Origin: Pseudomonadales bacterium
GTDB taxonomy: Bacteria > Pseudomonadota > Gammaproteobacteria > Pseudomonadales > UBA7239
NCBI GenBank assembly: GCA_041395665.1
Contig: JAWLAB010000011.1
Coordinates: 1-25,142 of the forward strand
Direction: 5' to 3'
DNA: 25,142 nt
A program made the translations under genes and the position numbers. Each line of letters starts with the position of its first letter. The stretch's first letter is position 1. This document shows positions 1 to 8,875 of this stretch, in pieces. Under the pieces are notes generated by a model. That model was not told where the DNA came from and searched no databases. It was given only the letters and a program-made list of their open reading frames with translations.

Positions 1-1
1 T

Positions 2-91
2 AAGAAAATCTTCGATAAGTGCGGGAAAATAAACGCTGTACTGAGTAAAATTCTGCAAGTTATGCGTATTATTTCTTGGATTATTGCTTAG
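2..91 (+). CDS. C-terminal tail of an upstream protein (partial)
   Basis: Frame +2 is the only forward frame open from the window edge. It reads 29 codons (starting KKIFDKCGKINA, ending ISWIIA) to a TAG at 89-91, 18 bp before the next start codon. The close spacing to the acyltransferase fits the last codons of an upstream gene in the same operon. The piece is too short to assign a family, and a chance open frame of this length is quite possible. Confidence 0.35.
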   Translation, partial: KKIFDKCGKINAVLSKILQVMRIISWIIA

Positions 92-109
92 ACATTTTTT
101 AAGGAAAAC

Positions 110-2086
110 ATGAGTATCAATAGCCCCTCGGTTGAAGCTTCTCAGCGTAAATTTCGCCAAGATATTAATGCTCTTCGTGCATGGGCGGTTATATCGGTTG
201 TTTTGTATCACTTTGGTGCTTTAGGTTTTTCTGGTGGCTTTTTAGGCGTTGATATTTTTTTCGTTATCTCTGGCTTTTTAATGACTGGAATTATTGTTTC
301 AGGTCTTGAGACGCAGAAATTCTCGATCTTCACTTTTTATTTTGCCCGTGTTAAACGCATTATTCCAGCACTGATAGTGCTTTGCCTTGTTCTTCTGTTT
401 CTAGGTTGGTTTTTGCTGGCGCCAGATGACTATGCAACGCTGGCTAAACATGTAAAAGATTCTCTTTTATTTGTATCAAATGAAACCTACAGGAAGGAAT
501 CGGGCTATTTTGACTCTCTTTCACATGAAAAATGGCTGCTTCATACATGGTCGTTGTCTGTGGAGTGGCAGTTTTATTTGTTGCTACCTTTAGTTCTTTC
601 TGGAGCATGGCTAGTTAAAAAAAGTAGGAGGTGGTTGCTCCTAGTTGTTGTGATACTTCTCTTGTATTCATTGATTGTCTGCATTAACAAAACATATAGC
701 GCGCCTACAAAGGCCTTTTACCTTATTAAGTATCGATACTGGGAAATGCTTGCTGGTGGCGTAGCCTTTTTCTTATCTGACTATATTCGTCGAGTTCCAA
801 TCATTTATCGTAATGCTTTATATCTACTATCTTTAGTTTGTATATCTGTTCCTGTTTTTTTTATCACAAAAGACAGTGCGTGGCCGGGGTATTTAGCGTT
901 AATACCAGTGTTAGGTGCAGCAGGATTTATTTTAAGTGAACGTAACAATAGCTCTTTTATTAATAACGCTATCGTTGTTTGGGCTGGTGAGCGCTCTTAT
1001 TCAATTTACTTATGGCATTGGCCAGTTGTAGTTTTATTAGATTACTTCCAGCTGCTTTCGAATAATTTGTACGTATTTGTAGGCGTGTTGACTTCATTCT
1101 TTTTGGCAGAGCTTTCCTATAAATTCGTCGAGATGCCCTTTAGAGCTAAGGCTAAGTTGAATATTTGGAGGCTGCCAATACTTATTGTTGCTGCGGGGTT
1201 ATTGGTTTGTACTCTGGCCGCTATTGTTATCCATTACGGCGGTGTACCAAAGAGAGTTGATCAACAAGTAGTCAAAATAGCTGCCGAGAAAAATAATATA
1301 GATAGAGGAAATTTGAATTGCATTTTTGGAGATGATAAGGCGAAAGGCCCATCATTTTGCGAATACGGTCAAGGTGAAGTAAAAGCTGTTGTTTTAGGTG
1401 ATAGCCATGCAGCTGCAATTGCAGGAGGTGTGCATGCCGCGTTGCCCAATGCAACAGGAAAAGTCTTGTTACTATCAAGAGCTGCGTGTCCTTTTATTCG
1501 CGGAGCCACCGCTAAAATTGATCAGAATTGTGATGTGTTCTGGGCGGGAGCACTCGAGAAATTAAAAGCTGTTTCCCCTAACGTGCCGGTGGTCTTGATA
1601 GAGCGGTCATCACTATATGCAATGGGAGCCAATGAAGGGGTGGTTGGTACGGGTAAAGTGAAGCCCCCTATATTTTTTGATAAACCTTTTGATTACCCCG
1701 CGCCGGAGTTTTTAGAGCAATTTCGTCAGCACTCTCTCGATACACTGTGTGAAGTGGCAAAGAATCGAAAATTGTATTGGTTAAAACCCATCCCAGAATT
1801 AAAGATTAATGTGCCTCAGGCAATGGCGCGTACCAAAATGCGTGGTATTGAGAAGCGTGTGGGGATAACGCGTACTGAATATGCTGCGAGACACGACTTT
1901 ATTCTGTCTGTTATGAAGCAGGCACAGCAAGAATGCGGAGTTGTTGTATTGGATCCACTTCCCTATCTCTGCGATGAGCAAGCTTGTTACGGAGATAAGG
2001 ATGGCTTCCCTGTTTATTTCGACGATGATCACCTGAGTCGTTTTGGTAATAGGCTGTTAGTGCCTTTATTTCAGGAGATTTTTTAA
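110..2086 (+). CDS. Membrane acyltransferase (acyltransferase-3 family) with C-terminal SGNH domain
   Basis: This 658-residue inner-membrane protein has the OafA/YrhL-like layout. About ten hydrophobic segments span residues 20-375, beginning with the family's Arg...His signature (RAWAVISVVLYHF), followed by a periplasmic SGNH domain from about residue 385 to the end. In that domain GDSH (430-433) supplies the serine block and DDDH (638-641) the Asp/His block. By family knowledge, the membrane half passes an acyl group, usually acetyl, from the cytoplasm and the SGNH half helps place it on a glycan. The ATG at 110 has an AAGGA ribosome site. The gene leads a plus-strand run with an ABC polysaccharide exporter, sulfotransferases and a glycosyltransferase, so an exported glycan is the likely acceptor. 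The family call is firm; the acyl group and acceptor are unknown. Confidence 0.9.
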   Translation: MSINSPSVEASQRKFRQDINALRAWAVISVVLYHFGALGFSGGFLGVDIFFVISGFLMTGIIVSGLETQKFSIFTFYFARVKRIIPALIVLCLVLLFLGWFLLAPDDYATLAKHVKDSLLFVSNETYRKESGYFDSLSHEKWLLHTWSLSVEWQFYLLLPLVLSGAWLVKKSRRWLLLVVVILLLYSLIVCINKTYSAPTKAFYLIKYRYWEMLAGGVAFFLSDYIRRVPIIYRNALYLLSLVCISVPVFFITKDSAWPGYLALIPVLGAAGFILSERNNSSFINNAIVVWAGERSYSIYLWHWPVVVLLDYFQLLSNNLYVFVGVLTSFFLAELSYKFVEMPFRAKAKLNIWRLPILIVAAGLLVCTLAAIVIHYGGVPKRVDQQVVKIAAEKNNIDRGNLNCIFGDDKAKGPSFCEYGQGEVKAVVLGDSHAAAIAGGVHAALPNATGKVLLLSRAACPFIRGATAKIDQNCDVFWAGALEKLKAVSPNVPVVLIERSSLYAMGANEGVVGTGKVKPPIFFDKPFDYPAPEFLEQFRQHSLDTLCEVAKNRKLYWLKPIPELKINVPQAMARTKMRGIEKRVGITRTEYAARHDFILSVMKQAQQECGVVVLDPLPYLCDEQACYGDKDGFPVYFDDDHLSRFGNRLLVPLFQEIF

Positions 2087-2127
2087 AATGAAGCTATTGG
2101 TAGCTGTGTGGCTGTCTGGATATTTGA

Positions 2128-2890
2128 ATGAAGTTGCGACAGTGCTTTGAGCTAGTTGAGTACCGCGCGCTGGCTGAGTTGCGACGCGGCGCATCGGGTC
2201 TGTATCTCGGTATGTTTTGGTGGGTTTTGGAGCTGTTGTTGTATATGGCGGTATTTTATGTTGTGTTTGGTATGGGTCTAAAAAGGAGGTGTCGACTTTG
2301 TTTTCTACCTTTTGTGTGGGTTAATTCCTTGGAAGTGGTTAGACAGTACAGTAAGGACTGCATCAGGCGTTATCTTATCTAGCGTGGGTTTAATGAGGCA
2401 GGTGTATTTCCCTAAATGGCTATTGCCGGCATACATTGTTGTTGCGAATACTTACAAATTTTTTATCGTCCTTTTTCTGCTGGTTGTTTCCTTGCTGGCA
2501 CTGGGTTTCTATCCAACAGGCTCTTGGATATTTTTACCTTTATTGGTTGCGGTGCAGTTTTTACTGGTGCTTGGTATGTCTCTTGCCGCAGCAGCGATCG
2601 TTCCGATTGGTACCTGATTTGAAATATGCCATTCAATATGGAATGACAATGCTCTTCTTTTTGTCAGGCGTATTTTTGATATCTCAGATTTGGCAGAACC
2701 TGTTAGATCATGGTTGTTGTGGGTGCCAACCGTGCAGATGATTGAAGCATATAGAGATTTGCTTTTACACGACCAGATACTCAATGAAGTGGCAGTTTCG
2801 AGAATTTTATTTTCTGCCGCTGCCTTTGGGGGGGTAGGAGTATTTCTTCTTGCTTATTTCGATAGATACTACCCTAGGATTGTTAAGTAG
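2128..2890 (+). pseudogene. Polysaccharide ABC exporter permease (Wzm/KpsM-like), broken by three indels
   Basis: Three frames must be joined to read an ABC-2 permease of about 253 residues, the usual family size. Frame 1 gives the N-terminus (MKLRQCFELVEYRALAELRR, then YMAVFYVVFGMG). An extra base in the A-run at 2280-2284 moves reading to the frame giving GVDFVFYLLCGLIPWKW. An extra base at about 2605-2610 moves it to the frame giving VPDLKYAIQYGMTMLFFLSG. A missing T in the run at 2673-2677 returns it to the frame giving DISDLAEPVRSWLLWVPTVQ. The stop at 2888-2890 abuts the ATPase start. Family knowledge: such permeases carry lipid-linked O-antigen, capsule or teichoic-acid glycans across the inner membrane. 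The conserved motifs are well kept across the breaks, so the damage is recent or technical. Confidence 0.85.
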
Positions 2891-3571
2891 ATGGACAAGG
2901 TAGCATTAAGTGTCGAAGGAGTAAGTTTCTCGTACAACGCGCGTAGTATTTTGCGACGCAAAGAAAAACTAATTCTAGATAATGTTAGTTTTCAAATTAT
3001 GCGTGGAGAGGTCTTAGGTGTAATCGGAAAAAATGGGTCTGGTAAAAGCACCCTGATGCAAGTTGTTGCGGGTGTTGTGAACGCCGATACAGGTAAGATT
3101 GTTTCAAATGCTCAGAAAATTCAGTTGTTATCCCTGCAGGTTGGTTTTATTCAAGAGCTGACAGGCAGAGAAAATGCAATACTTAGCTCGTTATTGTTGG
3201 GCATGCACCGCAAGGATATAGAGAAAAATATGGATCAAGTTGTAGCCTTTGCAGAGTTGGATGAGTTCATTGATAAGCCATTGAATACTTATTCCTCGGG
3301 CATGAGGGCTAGGTTGGGGTTTTCTGTGGCATGCCAAGCCGACCCAGATATTCTGCTAATTGATGAAGCCTTTAGTGTTGGTGACGCCAGTTTCAGAAAG
3401 AAGAGCAGAGCGATTATAAGGCCGTATGCAGACTAGCGGTCTTTTGTTTTGATTAGGCATAGTGAGTCGATGTTAAGGGAGCATTGTGAGCGCTGCCTTT
3501 GGTTGGATGCAGGCAAAGTAGTGATGGTCGATAAAACAGAAAAAGTACTGGAAGCGTATGCTGCCGCTTAG
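2891..3571 (+). pseudogene. Polysaccharide ABC exporter ATPase (Wzt/KpsT-like), broken near the 3' end
   Basis: The ATG at 2891 directly follows the permease stop. The intact part (2891-3436, 181 residues) holds Walker A GKNGSGKST, the signature YSSGMRARL and Walker B ILLIDEAFSVGDA. At about 3422 there is one extra C, then an in-frame TAG at 3434-3436. Reading the neighbouring frame restores RMQTSG, and a base missing at about 3440 returns to the original frame, which continues through the H-loop region (HSESMLREHCERCLWLD) to a TAG at 3569-3571. The restored protein of about 226 residues lacks the extra C-terminal glycan-binding domain found in some Wzt proteins. As sequenced, the product would lose its H-loop histidine. 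It would energise the adjacent permease, which is also broken. Confidence 0.85.
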
Positions 3572-3629
3572 AGCGGAGTGAGGCATAATCGCCCAGTTAA
3601 ATAAAGGCTTTGAACAGTTGGAGATTGGT

Positions 3630-4415
3630 ATGAGTGGCAGTGGGTTACAGGTAGCGTATGGTTCGGACAACACGCCTTTTTTTATATTGGGTTGTGTTAG
3701 GTCAGGGACCACTTTGTTGCGCGATATTCTTAGGGCGCACCCAAGATTAGAGTCGCCGGAGGAGACGCATTTTTTTCGTTGGGCAGATCCTTATGCCAGC
3801 CCGAGATATGAACGCAACTATGTCGGTGTAAAGCTGTTTAAAAATCATAGGGATCTGGATGGTGTAAGTGATTTTAATTTTGAGTCGTCAAGGCAGATGG
3901 CTAAAAACAGAAAAGACATTTCTGATTTTTATGGAAAACACTTTCTCCAAGCTAAAAATAATATCGATGGGCGATGGTTTGATAAAACCCCGCAAAATAT
4001 TTATGGAATTTTATTGTTGGGATATATGTATCCGACAGCAAAATTTTTACATATTTACAGAAACCCCCTTAATGTCGTTTCGAGCTTGAAAGAAGGGCGA
4101 GTGATGGCTAAGCATGACTTGAAGGGCGGAATTAATTATTGGACGGAGTCCATGATTATGATTAATGAATATAAAAAAATGCCTGGAGCTGCAAGTCGGT
4201 TTTTGGAAATCAAATATGAAGAGTTGGTGGCTAACCCTAAGCCAGAAGTGTCAAAAATATTTCAATTTGTAAATGAAGACCCTGATCTAATGGACTATTC
4301 AAAAATTAGCACTCATAAAGAAAAGGATAAATATAAGAAAAATCTTTCTGATACAGAGGTGCATTATGTCAAGCAGTTGTGTGAGCCATTTTTTTCGCAG
4401 TATGGATACAAATAA
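3630..4415 (+). CDS. Sulfotransferase family protein
   Basis: The 261-residue cytosolic protein has both PAPS-binding blocks of the sulfotransferase fold. The 5'-phosphosulfate loop is FILGCVRSGTTLL (residues 18-30), and the 3'-phosphate block is YRNPLNVVSS, with Arg144 and Ser151. Such enzymes transfer sulfate from PAPS to a hydroxyl or amine on a carbohydrate or other acceptor. The ATG at 3630 is chosen because a GGAG lies 6 bases before it; an in-frame TTG at 3618 would add four residues. The gene sits between the exporter ATPase remnant and a second sulfotransferase, 3 bp from the latter, so the operon glycan is the likely acceptor. The fold is confident, the substrate is not. Confidence 0.85.
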   Translation: MSGSGLQVAYGSDNTPFFILGCVRSGTTLLRDILRAHPRLESPEETHFFRWADPYASPRYERNYVGVKLFKNHRDLDGVSDFNFESSRQMAKNRKDISDFYGKHFLQAKNNIDGRWFDKTPQNIYGILLLGYMYPTAKFLHIYRNPLNVVSSLKEGRVMAKHDLKGGINYWTESMIMINEYKKMPGAASRFLEIKYEELVANPKPEVSKIFQFVNEDPDLMDYSKISTHKEKDKYKKNLSDTEVHYVKQLCEPFFSQYGYK

Positions 4416-4418
4416 ATA

Positions 4419-5924
4419 ATGAGCGCCAGCGGAAAAATTGTTTTTGTTCTTGGTATGCACAGGAGCGGAACATCGGTAACTGCTGAGTTAGTGAGTAATT
4501 TAGGTTATGTCGTTCCTGGTTCATCTTTAGATAAGATTGGAGCGATCAACGGTAGAGGTTTTTGGGAATCTAAAGAAGTCGTTGATATAAATGAGCGATT
4601 ATTGGCCGCGGCGCGATTGAAATGGTTTCATGTGTGTCCTGTCGGGCATTTTTTGAAAGCGGTATCTCCAGATGTCTTGCAGGAAATTTCGTATGAGATC
4701 AGAGAATTTATTGCTAAAGAAATAAAACTTCACGGCGGTTTGGTTATCAAAGACCCCCGGCTGTGTATTTTATTGCCGGTGTGGCTCGATGCTATCAAGG
4801 GGAGCGATTACGAAACGAAAACAATCTATATAAATAGGCATCCTGCAACAGTGGCAAGCTCTTTGCGAGAAAGAGATGGTTTTTCGCTGTTTTCAGGACA
4901 TTTATTATGGATGCACTACTTTTTCTCAGTGTTTGATCGACAAGAAAAAGGTGAAATACTGTACTTAACTTACGAAGGATTGTTGGCTGACCACTCGCAG
5001 GGTGTGGCGTTGTCAGATTTTCTTTCTGCCGATTATATGAGTGAAACAAAGTGGTCTGAAACAGTTGATCACAGTTTAAGACGGAATTTCGATACTGATT
5101 TCCCTGATAATGGCTATGTGTATAACTTGGCAAAAGATGCGTACACGGCTTTTTCGCATGGGTCTGTGTTGAACGGCGCAGATAGTATTATTTACTTCAG
5201 CCAAGGGTTTGAAAGTTTTGTTTTTAAAAATAATGACTTTGTTTATGCGTTGAATGAATCGAATAACAATATTTCTGGGCTTAGGGCAAATATTAATGCC
5301 ATTGGCGATATGCATACCTATGCGCTTAATGTAGTAAAAGAGAAAGATGACGCTATCGCAAGATTAAGTGCCGATATGTCGAACCTTCATGGTGGACTGC
5401 AAGAAAATGCAGCCTATATTTCTGAGTGTGAAGGTAGGATATTTAACCTCGAGTTCTCTCTATCTGGTTATACTGCGTTGCGTAAACGCGTGCATGATCT
5501 TGAGAATGCTCTCTCACTGAAAGATAGTGAGCTATCTAAAAAAATTACTGAAATAGATGAAAAAACGACAGAGTTAACTGCTGCTAGTCGAGCGCTGGAT
5601 ATCTTGCGTCAAAAAATTAAGCAGCTAGAGCTGTTGTTGGAGCAAAAAAGCAAAGAGCTAGCTGATGATAAGAAAAAAATATTGGCAGCAGAAGAGAGAA
5701 TATTTGATCTCGACAGCTTGTTTGTTTCTCAAAGAGAGAACTATTTGTCAGCGTTGGAAGTGGTTGACGATTTAGAGCGCAAAGTATCGTCTAAAAATGA
5801 AGAGTTCTTTTTGTTGGCGGATGATTTGACTGCTGCTCAAGAGCGTTTAGACAGTTTGTTGTCGTCTAAAATCGTTCGTATGGTTGATCGGTATAAATCA
5901 AAAGGAGGGGTGAGAGGTGATTGA
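4419..5924 (+). CDS. Sulfotransferase with long C-terminal coiled coil
   Basis: Residues 1 to about 270 form a sulfotransferase-like domain with the P-loop VLGMHRSGTSV (10-20), the KDPRLC block (111-116) typical of this subgroup, and the 3'-phosphate block NRHPATVASSL (139-149). Residues from about 330 to 490 are rich in Glu, Lys, Leu and Ser with heptad spacing (for example ENALSLKDSELSKKITEIDE), which predicts an extended coiled coil. Together they make 501 residues, well above the usual length for a lone sulfotransferase. The coiled coil may set oligomer state or tether the enzyme to the following glycosyltransferase, whose gene overlaps by 8 bp. Family knowledge supports PAPS-dependent sulfation; the tether role is inference. 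Confidence 0.82.
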   Translation: MSASGKIVFVLGMHRSGTSVTAELVSNLGYVVPGSSLDKIGAINGRGFWESKEVVDINERLLAAARLKWFHVCPVGHFLKAVSPDVLQEISYEIREFIAKEIKLHGGLVIKDPRLCILLPVWLDAIKGSDYETKTIYINRHPATVASSLRERDGFSLFSGHLLWMHYFFSVFDRQEKGEILYLTYEGLLADHSQGVALSDFLSADYMSETKWSETVDHSLRRNFDTDFPDNGYVYNLAKDAYTAFSHGSVLNGADSIIYFSQGFESFVFKNNDFVYALNESNNNISGLRANINAIGDMHTYALNVVKEKDDAIARLSADMSNLHGGLQENAAYISECEGRIFNLEFSLSGYTALRKRVHDLENALSLKDSELSKKITEIDEKTTELTAASRALDILRQKIKQLELLLEQKSKELADDKKKILAAEERIFDLDSLFVSQRENYLSALEVVDDLERKVSSKNEEFFLLADDLTAAQERLDSLLSSKIVRMVDRYKSKGGVRGD

Positions 5925-8139
5925 TATAATTATTCCCGTCTATGATGGCTTTGATGAAACAAAAAGATGCATTCAGTCAGTATTGGATAATAAAAATTCG
6001 ACGAGTTTTAATGTTCTTGTTATAGAAGACTGTTCTCCCAATACAGAAATTAAAAGCTACTTGCAGGGGTTGTCGGCTACAGGCCTGATAGAGCTGCATG
6101 TCAATACGATTAACAAAGGGTTTGTTGGAACGGTCAACTTAGGCATGAGCTTGCATGTCGATCGTGATGTTATCCTGCTGAACAGCGATACGGAAGTTGC
6201 TAATGATTGGCTGGATAGAATGGCTGATCACGCAGCAAAAAATCCAACAGTAGCGACAATCACGCCATTTTCAAACAATGCTGAAATTTGTAGCTTTCCT
6301 CGGTACTGCCAGCCGAATGCATTGTTTTCTGGTAAATCAGTTGCGGAAGTTGATGCTGTATTTTCTGAATTACCCGCTAGCTTGGTGGATGTGCCAACGG
6401 GTGTTGGCTTCTGTATGTATATCCGTCGTGAAGCATTAAATGATGTTGGTATGTTCGACGAAAAGGCATTTGGTCGCGGATATGGTGAAGAGAACGACTT
6501 TTGTCGTCGTGCGGCAGCTTTAGGTTGGCGCAATGTTACTTGCACGAATGTATTTGTTTTTCATGATGGAGGCGTGAGCTTTTCATCTGAAAAGGCTGAG
6601 CGCGTTCAAAACGCCATGACAATTCTGGATAAAAAATATCCGGATTATCATCGACTCGTGCATGAGCATTTGAAGAAAGATCCAGAGCGACCTTTTCGAG
6701 TGATGGCGCAGTTGAAATTACTGCGGCAATCAGGAAAGCCCAAATATCTATTTATTGCGCATGGTTTGGGTGGCGGTGTTATCAAACATTTGCAAGAACT
6801 TGCCGACCATGTGGCGGAAGGTGTTGAGTGTTTGGTGCTCAAGCCAGTAGAAGGCGCGGTGGTTGAGTTGAGCTGTCACAGCGGGGATTATTGCTGGCAG
6901 TTGTTTTTTAATTTAAATGATGAATACGAGCACTTATTAAGTACTCTGCAATCATTGTCTGTTGAGCGAATTCATTTGCACCATGTTATGGGTGTTGCTG
7001 ATGACATTCTTGAACTGATTAATGACCTTGCTGTTCCGTTTGATGTCACACTTCACGATTACTACTTTGCGAGCGCTAACCCTACATTAACCGATTGCCA
7101 TGGCGTATTTGCTGAGGAGGCTGAATCGCGCGATCAACTTTGTGCGGAGAGTTATCCTTTACCGCATCAAATGTGCATCAATGAATGGAGAGAAAAATTT
7201 TCTCAGTTGTTATCTCGTGCTAGCAGAATTATTTCACCTTCGCAGCGCTGCAAAGATGTGTATTTGGAGTATTTTCCAGAGTTATCTATTGATGTGGTCT
7301 TTCACCCAGAGTGGGAACAGTCACAGCCGTACCCTCATCCTGCAATGCCCGTGATTGCTGCCAATGATCAACTCAAAGTTTTAGTGATCGGCGCGATGAG
7401 TCGGGAAAAAGGGGCGGATGTTTTAGAAAGAACAGCCACTTACCGCGATGCGCTTGATCGTTTGCAATACCATTTAGTGGGGTATGCCTATAAACCTCTT
7501 GCTCCTGAAGTTGTACAGCACGGTGCTTATGACGATAAAACTCTCGATCAATTGATTGAAGGTTTGAAACCGCATGTAATTTGGTTTCCTGCACAGTGGC
7601 ATGAAACTTATTGCTATACCCTGAGTGCGGCACTGCGTAGCGGCTTACCGATTTTATCAACGGATTTGGGCTCTTTTCCTGAGCGCCTAGAAGGGCGCCC
7701 TTTAAGTTTTATCAAGCCGTGGCGCACAACGCCGATTGAATGGAACGACACACTTTTGCAAATTAGAGAGCTGCTGATTGCCAACCAAAATAATATAGAA
7801 GCAACTTGTGAGTGGTGTCAGCCTGCTATAGAAGAAAGTAATTTTTTATACAGCAGGGATTACATCGTGCCAGTGGAGAAGGACGCTGCCGTAGCGGTGG
7901 CTGGAGCATTGCCCTCATTGAAGCAACTTTCTCATTGGTGCTATCAGCCTCAGTCACCCAATCGCGCGCTTAACCTAGATACACGCGAAAAAATGTTATT
8001 GGCTTTGATTCACCTGCGTGAAAAAACTGGTGTGCGTCATGCATTACGCTTTGTGCCTTTTGCTTGGCAGCGTAAAGTAAAGCGATGGTTCAGTCATCGA
8101 CCGATACACGATGTCGTTAACGAGCAGGTGCCTCGCTAA
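5917..8139 (+). CDS. Bifunctional glycosyltransferase: GT2 domain fused to GT4-like domain
   Basis: The 740-residue protein begins with a GT2 (GT-A fold) domain. IDIIIPVYDG lies at residues 2-11, LLNSDTEV around 87-94 carries the metal-binding acidic motif, and GEENDFCRR at 190-198 holds the probable catalytic acid. From about residue 270 a GT-B-like region follows, opening KYLFIAHGLGGG, with a nucleotide-sugar-binding half around 488-620 (KVLVIGAMSREKGADVLE; WFPAQWHETYCYTLSAALRS). Two linkages made by one chain is common in O-antigen and capsule loci. The GTG start overlaps the previous stop by 8 bp, which implies translational coupling, and a good GGAG-type site precedes it. The 3' end overlaps the opposing oxygenase gene by 23 bp. 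The sugars transferred are unknown. Confidence 0.88.
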   Translation: MIDIIIPVYDGFDETKRCIQSVLDNKNSTSFNVLVIEDCSPNTEIKSYLQGLSATGLIELHVNTINKGFVGTVNLGMSLHVDRDVILLNSDTEVANDWLDRMADHAAKNPTVATITPFSNNAEICSFPRYCQPNALFSGKSVAEVDAVFSELPASLVDVPTGVGFCMYIRREALNDVGMFDEKAFGRGYGEENDFCRRAAALGWRNVTCTNVFVFHDGGVSFSSEKAERVQNAMTILDKKYPDYHRLVHEHLKKDPERPFRVMAQLKLLRQSGKPKYLFIAHGLGGGVIKHLQELADHVAEGVECLVLKPVEGAVVELSCHSGDYCWQLFFNLNDEYEHLLSTLQSLSVERIHLHHVMGVADDILELINDLAVPFDVTLHDYYFASANPTLTDCHGVFAEEAESRDQLCAESYPLPHQMCINEWREKFSQLLSRASRIISPSQRCKDVYLEYFPELSIDVVFHPEWEQSQPYPHPAMPVIAANDQLKVLVIGAMSREKGADVLERTATYRDALDRLQYHLVGYAYKPLAPEVVQHGAYDDKTLDQLIEGLKPHVIWFPAQWHETYCYTLSAALRSGLPILSTDLGSFPERLEGRPLSFIKPWRTTPIEWNDTLLQIRELLIANQNNIEATCEWCQPAIEESNFLYSRDYIVPVEKDAAVAVAGALPSLKQLSHWCYQPQSPNRALNLDTREKMLLALIHLREKTGVRHALRFVPFAWQRKVKRWFSHRPIHDVVNEQVPR

Positions 8140-8875
8140 TATCTTGCCAAAGCGTTTTATGGGGGCTTGAGTCTTCATTCTCCGGTCGCCCCATCGTGTA
8201 GTAGTACTGCGCAATCGATTTGCGAGACTGCCCTGGTGGACAAGTGAGCGGATGAGGGTGGCCGTGAAAGCTATCACGCTGTGTGGAAAAAATAACACAA
8301 CGCCCAGCAATCGGTGAAATTTTTTTGACGCAGCGACTCATATCGCGCTCCCATAATTCCAAATGCCCGCCCCAGTCATCCTGCCAATCTTCGTTGAGAT
8401 AAATCAGAATATTTAAACGGCGATCTAAATCAAAATGTGGGTGCTTGTTGAAGTCTGCATGAATCATTAACAAGCCATCACGCAGTGTTTCATGCACGCC
8501 GCCACCTGCAAAATGTGGATCGGGGATGAGGCTAGTAATACCGGTGAGTTGTTCAAGAAATGCAATAAAAGGCGCAGAGTTGAGCTCCCAATATAAATGG
8601 CGAATGATCGAGTGAACGCCCGCTTGATTCGATAGCCAGAGTTTATTAGGCTGGGGGAATTTTCCAGATTCCAGCATGGCTTGCGTGGGTTTTTCTCTCA
8701 ATTCGGGAAAGTGTTTGAGAAACTGTGCAACAGTTTCGGTGTTAATGAAGTCATCAATGGCAATGTGCGAAAAAGGATGCGCTTGCTGATAAGCCTTTGC
8801 CTGTTCGTCGGCGATTTGTTGAAGCTTGTTGTAATCAAGTAAAGGTGTAATACCGGCCATCACAGGGTCGCTCAT
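8117..8875 (-). CDS. 2-oxoglutarate/Fe(II)-dependent oxygenase (prolyl-4-hydroxylase-like)
   Basis: This 252-residue protein keeps the full 2OG-Fe(II) set on a double-stranded beta-helix. The HxD motif is HAD (139-141), the distal iron ligand is His204 or His206 in SFHGHPH, and the 2OG-binding Arg218 lies in GQSRKSIA. The segment RRLNILIYLN with WGGHLELW is typical of the prolyl/aspartyl hydroxylase-like branch. Its reaction would couple 2OG decarboxylation to hydroxylation of a protein, lipid or sugar. It is the last gene of the six-gene minus operon; its start overlaps the preceding gene by 4 bp (ATGA), and its end overlaps the converging glycosyltransferase. Glycan or aglycone hydroxylation is possible, but the substrate is not shown. 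Confidence 0.87.
   Translation of the reverse strand: MSDPVMAGITPLLDYNKLQQIADEQAKAYQQAHPFSHIAIDDFINTETVAQFLKHFPELREKPTQAMLESGKFPQPNKLWLSNQAGVHSIIRHLYWELNSAPFIAFLEQLTGITSLIPDPHFAGGGVHETLRDGLLMIHADFNKHPHFDLDRRLNILIYLNEDWQDDWGGHLELWERDMSRCVKKISPIAGRCVIFSTQRDSFHGHPHPLTCPPGQSRKSIAQYYYTMGRPENEDSSPHKTLWQDISEAPAR

Noticed and set aside
2089..2151. A 20-codon open frame starting right after the acyltransferase stop
   Set aside because: It overlaps the permease start in another frame, and no ribosome site specific to it was found.
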